This document shows, piece after piece, positions 35,601 through 41,950 of a DNA stretch of 64,000 nt. This stretch comes from CAZXSK01 sp964642855. Lineage in GTDB: Bacteria; Planctomycetota; Phycisphaerae; SM23-33. The notes beneath the pieces were generated by a model. It made no database searches. It was not told the DNA's origin and saw only the letters and a list, made by a program, of their open reading frames with translations. Each line of letters opens with the position of its first letter. Position 1 is the stretch's first letter. The DNA lies in NCBI GenBank assembly GCA_964642855.1, contig CAZXSK010000001.1, forward strand, positions 62,001 through 126,000, given 5' to 3'. Position numbers and translations under genes: made by a program.

Positions 35601-36904
35601 TCCCGCTCACCTTCCGGAAACGAGCACACCAATCCGCAAAGGACTTCGCCCCGCCCAAGCACTTCTGCCCAGCGAGTAAAGCCTTCCGCGTAAGGAATCT
35701 TCTGAAGTTCCGGGTTGTCGATCTGAGGCTCGATGCCTTCGGCGCAGCTTTCGAAGGCCTGCCTCATGCACAAGCCGTCCTGGGAGTCCTGGATATTCTC
35801 GAAGACGTAAACCCGCTTGGCCTGGGAGGGACCGAGCAGACAGTCCAGTACTTCCGGCAGTACTGCCTGGGGATCGTACGTGGCCAGCAGCTTGCGTGAG
35901 ACGCTCTGCAACGCCCGTTCGTAGGCCACCCGATGTGTCAGCGCCTCCTCGGCCTCCCTGCGGTCAGTCACGTCTGCGATCGTTCCCACCAGGCGCACCG
36001 CATCGCCCGAGGGGGCTCGCTCCACGACTCGCCCCCGCACATTCAGCCAGCAAAGCGTACCGTCGGCCTTGCGAACCCGGTATTCTGCCTCGTACGCATC
36101 GGTCCTGCCCTGCAGGTGCTCGTCCAGCAACTGCTTCGAACCCTCACGGTCTTCCAGCAGCACCTGGTCCCAGAACCAGTACGGATCCATCTTCTCCTTG
36201 GCATCCGGATACCCCAGAAGGGCCCAGAACTTCGGCGTCACGGACATCCACCGGCCGGGCAGGTTCCAGTCCCACAGGCCCTCATTGGAAGCATCCAACG
36301 CCATCTGGAGACGCTGCTCGCTGGCCTCCAGCGCTCTTTCCACCTCGATACGCCTCTCGACGTCGGCAGCCAGCTTGTGATTCGCCTCCCCCGTCTGCGC
36401 CAGGAAACGCACCAGCCGGGCGCAATGGGCAATCAACGGCTCGATGGTCTCCTGGGCAACCCTCGGTGCCCTCGCCACCGCCTGGAAATACTCCTGCTCG
36501 TCGAAGCCGAATTCACGGCATTGCTTGCGAAGAAACTCTTCGCTGGGCTCGTGCCCCTCGAAGTAGAACTGCCCGACCAGGACCGTCCCGATGTGGCGGC
36601 CCGCAATCACCAGCGGAATCGCCATATCCGCCATGCCGTGCGTGCACCGGGCGACGATGTAATCGCGGCTGGGATCATCGTTGATGGTCTTTTGGCTCTC
36701 GATACAACGGGCCAGTGACGCCTCGCATCCCCGGTGGAACCTGCCGCAGACCGGCTCCATCTCGCTGCAGGCGATGACCTCGCCGGTGGGCCTGGCTACA
36801 CCACAGACTGCCCCCGTAGCCGAGTGAATGATCTCGACGAGGTCCTGGAGATTGGAAAGCCCGACCAGTTCGACCAGGTCGTTCGATGGAACGTCTTTCG
36901 CCAT
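32699..36904 (-). CDS. PocR/PAS/GAF hybrid histidine kinase with two receivers and an Hpt domain
   Basis: A 1401-residue soluble phosphorelay protein. Order: PocR sensor (about 8-180, many cysteines, SRDYIVARCTHGMADMAIPL), PAS (about 205-325), GAF (about 345-500), PAS with CYEAWHG and an ECPL motif (about 505-625), PAS (about 635-760), HisKA with His774 in NMSHEIRTPLNGVIGMTDLL, ATPase domain (about 885-1000, HGGTGLGLAISKELV), receiver 1 with Asp1064 in VIDAQMPDLDG, receiver 2 with Asp1205 in FMDLQMPGIDG, and a C-terminal Hpt with LAHTLKGVAANL. It could run a complete internal phosphorelay. I start it at MAKDVPSND because this begins the PocR domain and GGGGG lies upstream. PocR domains sense small molecules, but which one here is unknown. 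Confidence 0.92.
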   Translation of the reverse strand: MAKDVPSNDLVELVGLSNLQDLVEIIHSATGAVCGVARPTGEVIACSEMEPVCGRFHRGCEASLARCIESQKTINDDPSRDYIVARCTHGMADMAIPLVIAGRHIGTVLVGQFYFEGHEPSEEFLRKQCREFGFDEQEYFQAVARAPRVAQETIEPLIAHCARLVRFLAQTGEANHKLAADVERRIEVERALEASEQRLQMALDASNEGLWDWNLPGRWMSVTPKFWALLGYPDAKEKMDPYWFWDQVLLEDREGSKQLLDEHLQGRTDAYEAEYRVRKADGTLCWLNVRGRVVERAPSGDAVRLVGTIADVTDRREAEEALTHRVAYERALQSVSRKLLATYDPQAVLPEVLDCLLGPSQAKRVYVFENIQDSQDGLCMRQAFESCAEGIEPQIDNPELQKIPYAEGFTRWAEVLGRGEVLCGLVCSFPEGEREILESQDILSIVVVPIFVSGEFFGFLGFDETEVRKEWSEEEVRLLSIAAEMIGTYLDRRQAERALREAEADRALVLETVTDSVIYIDQKFRIRWANRAAAEVAGRDAEEMVGNFCYEAWHGQAHRCDECPLEEVLMEDRPVEWEKTPDEGRCLLAKAYPVKSNAGNVIGAVEVIRDVTRQKETEADLRRHVELLQTVMNTIPSPVFFKDRECRYTGCNEVFAREIMGLPVEQIIGKTVADFQPALPAKQTGVFRSKDEELLLHGGAQMYESPVRCADGVDRQFLFHKAVLTDTKGQAVGLVGIMQDITARKAVEEETRRAKEAAERANLAKSQFLANMSHEIRTPLNGVIGMTDLLREMQLEGEQREYVETIHTCGDALMSVVNQVLDFSRLEAGKLELEEIVFDPRENIGDAVEAMAPLAARKGLELTCLIDPSVPQRVCGDPGRIRQVLVNLVGNAVKFTDEGEVVVNVRTVARDEDEIVVKYAVKDTGEGIPPDRMDALFKSFSQVDPSSTRRHGGTGLGLAISKELVTLMGGNVGVDSAVNEGSLFWFTVRFRRTAEANRSKPAPPTCLRDLRVMVVEDNETNRKVLDEYLRRLGCIPILVASASDAMETLREANRVEPVPVAVIDAQMPDLDGRVLGRAIKDDPEISDTRLILLTSLGRRGDARMARESGFAAYLTKPTRESQLRACLLQVLGMGDQECGRQLVTRHTIAENQPRLRVLVVEDNSINRQLATRLLRKLGHRVDSVECGQAGVEALAMNDYDVVFMDLQMPGIDGIVATQMIRDGVRDVRDPKVPIIAMTAHVQQQDRDRCAEAGMNGFVAKPIRPEAVAEAIEQLGLEVNPSGPDDEVFDARDLLLSVEQDRELASEVIREFITFVPQQSEKLARALETGEMEEVRKLAHTLKGVAANLRAESIRRLAWEIESSAKIADPEAVRALLGELPGQLERFGEIARSAGMEVGSEA

Positions 36905-37154
36905 GAGACCCCCGCCCGGGAACAATCCCGGGACGATCAATGCCTGAAGAGCAAATCCCTCTTCCCCGAAGCACGTCCACGGTCGGCGCACGGGCTGCCC
37001 GTCTGCCCGAACGCCTGCCCGAACGCCTGCTCCCACCGATTCCATCGGCCAGGTCGACCCCTGCCTTCAGCAGCAAATGACTCCCTGCAAGGCTGGACAT
37101 CCGCCCGCCGCTGTGGTTCCATGGGCCAACCCCCGCGGAAAGGAGTCCCACAGC

Positions 37155-37799
37155 ATGGAACCGACAATCGATCAGTTGCACGAGTTCATCCAGGCCGCCC
37201 GACGCGCAGCAGCCATAGGGCTCCTGCGGTGTTCCAGCGGCAACCTTTCCTGCCGAATCGATGACGATCACATGCTCGTCAGCGGCACGCAGACCTGGCT
37301 GGAGACGATCACCCCGGTGCAGATCGCCACCTGTCGCATCGACGACGCTTCCCCCCTCGGCAACGTCAAGCCCTCCGTTGAAGCGAGGTTCCACGCGGGC
37401 ATTCTCCGCCACCGTTCCGACGCCCGATGCGTGCTGCACTTCCAGTCTCCCGCTGCGACCGCGCTGGCCTGCCGGTCGGCCCCGCCGGGTGATATGAACG
37501 TGATTATCGAGGTGCCCTACTACATCGGCCGGCCCGGCTGGGTGGACTTCCACATGCCCGGCTCGAAGGAACTCGCCCGGGCGGTAATCGACGCAGCCCG
37601 GGACCACGACGTGGTCATGATGCGCAATCACGGACTGGTGGCCGTGGGGACCGGTTACGACGACGTCATCCAGCGGGCGGCGTTCTTCGAACTGGCGTGC
37701 GAGATTCTTCTCCGCGGCGGGTCCCGGACCGTGACCATCCCCCCCGCCGACGCCGACGAACTGCGCCGCCGGGCCACCGAAGGCCTCGGGGGCGCGTAA
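37155..37799 (+). CDS. Class II aldolase/adducin family protein
   Basis: A 214-residue protein of the zinc-dependent class II aldolase/adducin fold, which includes fuculose-1-phosphate aldolase, ribulose-5-phosphate epimerase and methylthioribulose dehydratase. The opening EFIQAARRAAAIGLLRCSSG followed by NLSCRID is the Gly/Asn-rich phosphate site; VKPSVEARFHAGILRHRSD and VLHFQSPAATALAC hold the first metal histidine region. The expected His-x-His pair is not intact, since it reads LHFQS. Residues MMRNHGLVAVG supply the last histidine. The ATG at 37155 follows AAAGGAG at good spacing. The substrate cannot be assigned; loss of a metal histidine would be worth checking. Confidence 0.78.
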   Translation: MEPTIDQLHEFIQAARRAAAIGLLRCSSGNLSCRIDDDHMLVSGTQTWLETITPVQIATCRIDDASPLGNVKPSVEARFHAGILRHRSDARCVLHFQSPAATALACRSAPPGDMNVIIEVPYYIGRPGWVDFHMPGSKELARAVIDAARDHDVVMMRNHGLVAVGTGYDDVIQRAAFFELACEILLRGGSRTVTIPPADADELRRRATEGLGGA

Positions 37800-37827
37800 G
37801 CAGGGGCGGAATCCAGCATCCCCTGCT
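37799..37827. terminator. Hairpin between convergent aldolase-like and ligA genes
   Basis: A perfect 8-bp stem, AGCAGGGG (37799-37806) with CCCCTGCT (37820-37827), starts in the stop codon of one gene and ends 2 bp from that of the other. It could serve both strands; there is no T tract. Confidence 0.5.
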
Positions 37828-37828
37828 G

Positions 37829-40135
37829 CTACCCCCCGAACAACGGCCCGGCAGACTCGTCCGGCGACGAACCGCCTGGATTCTCTTCCGGCCCCCCCTG
37901 GCCGTCGGTCGTCTCGAGGGTCCCGGCGCCCTTCAGCCTGCGGGCGAACTCGGCCTCGTCGATCACCTCGACGCCCAGCTCGCGGGCCTTGTCGAGCTTC
38001 GAGCCGGGCGACTCGCCGGCCACCACGAACGACGTCTTGCCAGAAACGCTCGACGCCGCCCTGCCGCCGGCAGCCTCGATCGCGTCCTTCGCTTCCTTCC
38101 GGCTGAAACTCTCCAGCGTGCCGGTAACCACGATCGAGAGCCCCTCCAGCGGCCGGTCGCTGTTCGTATCGTCCTGCCCGCCCTGGCGGTACTGGTGCGA
38201 CGTCAGGTCCACCCCGGCCTCTCGCAGGCGACGGATCGTGTCGCGCCCGCCCGGGCTGTCGAAAAACGCCCGGAGGCTTGCCGCGATCGTCGGGCCGATC
38301 TCGTCGATGGCGGTCAACTCCGGTTCCCCGGTCTTGCTGAGCGCGTCGATGTCGGGCAGCGCCTCGGCCAGCAACTGCGACGCCCGCCCGCCGACGTGCG
38401 CGATACCCAGCGACGCCAGCACCCTCGCCATGCCCCGCGACTTGCTTGCCTCGATGCCGGCCAGCAGATTCGCCGCCGACTTCTCCTGCAGCCGGTGCTC
38501 GACGACCGTACCCTTCTCGTTGACGTGCTCGCCCATCTTCAGGCCGATGATCTGCCCGGCCTGCAGGTGGTACAGGTCTGCAAAGTGCGTGACCAGGCCT
38601 TCCTCGATCAGCCGGTCGACGACGGCCTCGCCAAGCCCGTCGATGTCCATCTGGTTGCGGCCTGCGAAGAACTTCAGGTGCTCGCGGAACTGCGCAGGGC
38701 ACTCCGGGTTCGTGCACCGCAGGTCCACCATGTGATCGACGATCTCGACAGGCTGGCCACACTCGCTGCAGACGTCGGGCGCGGTCTTGCGTTGTCGTCG
38801 CTGCAGGTGCCTGGGGCAGGTCGGCGTGGTGCAGCGGTACGCGATGTGCCCTGGCCTGGGGGGCTCCCACTGCAGCGGCTGGTCGCATTCGGAACAGGTC
38901 TCGGGCGGGGAGACCTTCTCGGCTCGGTCCGGCCGGGAGGCCAGGTCGACGCCCACCACGTGGGGGATGATTTCCCCGGCCTTCTCCACGAGAATCGTGT
39001 CGCCGTAGTGGATATCGAGCTTCTCGACCTGGTCGAAGTTGTGCAGGCTGGCGTTGGAGACCTGCGTGCCGGCCAGCGGAATCGCGTCGAAATGCGCCAC
39101 GGGTGTCACCACGCCGGTTCGCCCGACCTGGAAACTCACGCTATCGAGCACCGCCCTGCCTTGCTGGGCCTCGTACTTGTAGGCGATCGCCCAGCGGGGG
39201 TACTTGCTGGTCGTCCCGAGCGTCTCGCGAAGGGCGAGTTCGTCGATCTTCACCACCGCACCGTCGGTCTCGTAGGCAGCCTCGTCGCGAAGCTCGTACC
39301 ACTGCTCGATGGCCTCCCACGCCTCGTCGATGCCGTCGCAGACACGCGAAAACTCGCCCACCGGCACGCCCCACTCGCCAAGCAGCCGGAAGCACCCGCT
39401 GGCCGTTTCCGCAGGCTCGGCCGACATCTCCCCCAGCCCGTGCGCCAGGAACGCCAGGCCGCGCCGGGCCACGATGCGCGGGTCGAGCTGCTTGAGCGTG
39501 CCCGCCGCCCCGTTGCGCGGATTCGCGAAGGGCGGGTCGCCCGCCTCCACGCGCCGGGCGTTACACGCCTCGAACGCCTCCCGCGGCCAGTAGATCTCCC
39601 CGCGAACCTCCAGCACGTCGGGCCAGCCCTCACCGATCAGCGCCAGGGGCACCGAATGGATCGTCCGCACGTTGGCGGTCACGTCGTCGCCGCGCAGGCC
39701 GTCGCCACGCGTCACCGCCCGCACCAGCGTTCCGCCCTCGTACCGCAGCGAGATCGCCACGCCATCGATCTTCGGATCCACGAGGTAACGGAAGCTCTCG
39801 ACCCCCGCCTGCCCCAGCAGTTTGCGGATCCTCTCGCGATCCCACTTGTACAGGTCCTCCTGCTTGTACGTGTTGTCGATCGATAGCATCGGCAGGGCGT
39901 GCTCGACGGTCTCGAACCCCTCCACGGGCTCGCCGCCGACGCGCTGCGTGGGGGAGTCGGGCGTCACGAGCTCCGGGTGCTCGGCCTCCAGCGTCTCCAG
40001 CTCGCCCATCAGCAGATCGTACTGGCGGTCGGAAATCTCGGGGCGGGCCTCGACGTAATACAACCGGTCGTGCCGGCGGATCTCGTCGCGAAGCTGCCGG
40101 ATGCGGGTCGAAATGTCGGGCGTTTCGGAGGTCAC
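37829..40135 (-). CDS. ligA: NAD+-dependent DNA ligase with two Cys4 clusters
   Basis: A 768-residue replicative ligase. Domain Ia is followed by the adenylation domain with the catalytic Lys122 in YLVDPKIDGVAISLRYEGG. An OB-fold follows, then the zinc region, four helix-hairpin-helix repeats and a C-terminal BRCT domain (LEGLSIVVTGTLESFSRKEA). The zinc region holds two Cys4 sets, Cys414/417/435/440 and Cys456/459/474/479, where other LigA proteins have one. The GTG at 40133-40135 is chosen because AAGGGG lies upstream and residues before it do not look like ligase; an ATG at 40213 falls inside ndk. It follows ndk by 52 bp on the same strand. The C-terminal tail is Gly/Pro-rich. Confidence 0.95.
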   Translation of the reverse strand: MTSETPDISTRIRQLRDEIRRHDRLYYVEARPEISDRQYDLLMGELETLEAEHPELVTPDSPTQRVGGEPVEGFETVEHALPMLSIDNTYKQEDLYKWDRERIRKLLGQAGVESFRYLVDPKIDGVAISLRYEGGTLVRAVTRGDGLRGDDVTANVRTIHSVPLALIGEGWPDVLEVRGEIYWPREAFEACNARRVEAGDPPFANPRNGAAGTLKQLDPRIVARRGLAFLAHGLGEMSAEPAETASGCFRLLGEWGVPVGEFSRVCDGIDEAWEAIEQWYELRDEAAYETDGAVVKIDELALRETLGTTSKYPRWAIAYKYEAQQGRAVLDSVSFQVGRTGVVTPVAHFDAIPLAGTQVSNASLHNFDQVEKLDIHYGDTILVEKAGEIIPHVVGVDLASRPDRAEKVSPPETCSECDQPLQWEPPRPGHIAYRCTTPTCPRHLQRRQRKTAPDVCSECGQPVEIVDHMVDLRCTNPECPAQFREHLKFFAGRNQMDIDGLGEAVVDRLIEEGLVTHFADLYHLQAGQIIGLKMGEHVNEKGTVVEHRLQEKSAANLLAGIEASKSRGMARVLASLGIAHVGGRASQLLAEALPDIDALSKTGEPELTAIDEIGPTIAASLRAFFDSPGGRDTIRRLREAGVDLTSHQYRQGGQDDTNSDRPLEGLSIVVTGTLESFSRKEAKDAIEAAGGRAASSVSGKTSFVVAGESPGSKLDKARELGVEVIDEAEFARRLKGAGTLETTDGQGGPEENPGGSSPDESAGPLFGG

Positions 40136-40187
40136 GAATGCCCCTTGCCTCGTCTGCCGTTTCCCGACCGGACCAGTCCGGCGGGTC

Positions 40188-40640
40188 CTATTGCTCGTAC
40201 ACCCATCCGGCATCGGAATGCGTGTAATCGACCAGTTCCTCGGCGCGGAAGAAAATGGGAATCTCCCGATCGGCCGACTCGGGCGAGTCCGAACCGTGGA
40301 TCAGGTTGTGTCGCCGCGACAGGCCGAAATCGCCGCGGATCGTTCCCGCCGCCGCCCGCGGGGCATTGGTCTCCCCGAGCATCGCGCGGACGGTTGCGAC
40401 GGCGTCGCGTCCCTGCAGCACCCCTGCAATGACCGGCCCGGAAGTAACGAACTTCACCAGCGGCTCGTAGAAGTCCTTGCCCTTGTGAACGGAGTACATT
40501 CGGCGGGCGCGGGCGTCGGACAGTTGCAGCATCTTCAGGCCAACGAGCGTCAGTCCGCGCTGCTCGAATCGGCGGAGAATCTCACCTGCCAGCCTCCGCT
40601 GGACAGCGTCGGGTTTCAGGACAACCAGTGTTCGCTCCAT
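40188..40640 (-). CDS. ndk: Nucleoside diphosphate kinase
   Basis: A 150-residue enzyme that equalises nucleoside triphosphate pools. MERTLVVLKPDAVQRRLAGEI opens the ferredoxin-like fold, and the phospho-histidine is His115 in RHNLIHGSDSPESADREI. Length is a little above the usual 140 residues through a short C-terminal extension. The start at 40640 is the canonical one; an open extension upstream has no family resemblance. It lies 52 bp ahead of ligA and probably shares its transcript. A CheY-like gene is transcribed divergently. Confidence 0.97.
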   Translation of the reverse strand: MERTLVVLKPDAVQRRLAGEILRRFEQRGLTLVGLKMLQLSDARARRMYSVHKGKDFYEPLVKFVTSGPVIAGVLQGRDAVATVRAMLGETNAPRAAAGTIRGDFGLSRRHNLIHGSDSPESADREIPIFFRAEELVDYTHSDAGWVYEQ

Positions 40641-40828
40641 GGCGAGGGTACTGTAGGCTCGCAGGCGCCGGCGGTCAAGCGACCGATCGACTGCTACCGA
40701 CGGGCCCGAAGCGGAGAACGGGCCGGAAGCGATTTGCACCCCCGCGCGGAGTTGACAGGTTTCCCCCGGTCAACTACCATATCCGCTTCGGACGCGCTCA
40801 CGCCCCGACCATCAAGGAGTTGCTCACC

Positions 40829-41212
40829 ATGGCAGATGAACTGGCCGGAAAGAAAATCCTGCTCGTTGACGACGATCGCGACATTCTCGCGGCGATGGAA
40901 GCCGCCCTCTCGGAACTCGGCCCGGAGATCTGCACGGCCGCCAACGGCAACGAAGCCGTCTCGCAGGCGGAATCGTGCGAGCCCGACCTGGTCGTGCTCG
41001 ACCAGATGCTCCCCGGGCGCAGTGGCTTTCTGGTCATGGAGAAACTCAAGCGGGGCAAGAAGCCCACGGACCCGCCGAAGATCATCATGATCACGGGCAA
41101 CCAGGGTACGCGCCACAAGGTCTACGCCGAGAGTCTCGGCGTCAACAAGTACCTCAACAAGCCCTTCCGCATGGAGAAGCTCATCGATTCGGTCAAGGAA
41201 GTGCTTGGCTGA
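40829..41212 (+). CDS. Single-domain CheY-like response regulator
   Basis: A 127-residue receiver with no output domain. It has the acidic cluster Asp14-Asp15-Asp16 in ILLVDDDRD, phospho-acceptor Asp58 in LVVLDQMLPGRSG, Thr in IMITGNQGTRHK and Lys in YLNKPFRMEKL. The ATG is preceded by AAGGAG at 9 bases. It stands alone, 190 bp before rpsO. Candidate partners in the window are the three hybrid kinases and the chemoreceptor, but none is adjacent. Confidence 0.9.
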   Translation: MADELAGKKILLVDDDRDILAAMEAALSELGPEICTAANGNEAVSQAESCEPDLVVLDQMLPGRSGFLVMEKLKRGKKPTDPPKIIMITGNQGTRHKVYAESLGVNKYLNKPFRMEKLIDSVKEVLG

Positions 41213-41401
41213 GGCCGATAGGCAAACTCCGCGAGCGGGTTTTGCGTTGCCCGCCGCTATGGACGGACGTACACTGTTGCAACATCCCGACCGCCCCGCG
41301 TGGGGCGATGCGGAGGATGAGAGATTTTTCTGGCAAGCCTGCAAGGCTGGCTGGGGCCGGGTTGGCCCCGTCGCTGGCAGCGGGCGGGTAAAGGAAATAC
41401 C

Positions 41402-41671
41402 ATGAGCATCGCAGACGACACGAAGAAACAGATTGTCCAGGAGCACAGGCGCCACGAGGGAGACACGGGCTCGGCGGAGGTTCAGATCGCCCTGCTGACT
41501 GCCCGGATCAACCACCTCGCCGAGCACCTCAGGGAGCACAAGAAGGATCACGCCTCCCGCCGGGGGCTGCTCAAGATGGTCGGCAGGCGCAACAGCCTGC
41601 TGAAGTACCTCGCGGGCACCTCGCCCGATCTGTACCGCCAGACCATCGGCAAGCTGGGCCTGCGGAAATAG
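41402..41671 (+). CDS. rpsO: 30S ribosomal protein S15
   Basis: An 89-residue protein, full length. It carries the helical signature GDTGSAEVQIALLTARINHL, HLREHKKDHASRRGLL and LLKMVGRRNSLLKYL. It binds the central domain of 16S rRNA early in 30S assembly. AAAGGAAATACC precedes the ATG. It is followed, as in many bacteria, by pnp, with a 279-bp leader between. Confidence 0.98.
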   Translation: MSIADDTKKQIVQEHRRHEGDTGSAEVQIALLTARINHLAEHLREHKKDHASRRGLLKMVGRRNSLLKYLAGTSPDLYRQTIGKLGLRK

Positions 41672-41697
41672 TGAATCGAGACAACGCCCAGTCCTCC

Positions 41698-41743
41698 GCC
41701 GGCTGCGCGCAATTCTCTGCTGCCAGCGCCGGCATCGGTTTTT
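41698..41743 (+). terminator. Possible terminator or attenuator between rpsO and pnp
   Basis: GCCGGC (41698-41703) can pair with GCCGGC (41728-41733), extended by a TG/CA pair across a bulge, and is followed by ATCGG and five T residues. It lies 27 bp after rpsO and could limit readthrough into pnp. The rest of the 279-bp leader shows no other gene. Confidence 0.4.
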
Positions 41744-41950
41744 CGTGGGATTGTACCCGTCGCCGGATCCCCTGCGCGACCTCGAGCGGATCGCCGACGC
41801 AGCCTTCTGCGCGCGGAGTGCCGACCGCCCGGCCTGACATCGACAGAACACCGTGACAACGAGAACTGCAATAACCCAAGCTGCATACGTGTTGGCAAGC
41901 GGGGCGCGAGGTAAGACGCTCCGCGTGGAAAGTGAAGGAAAGAGAAAGAC

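Noticed and set aside
36675..39886. Long open frames on both strands across the PocR kinase start, aldolase-like gene and ligA
   Set aside because: Every part overlaps recognised genes in another frame and shows no motif.
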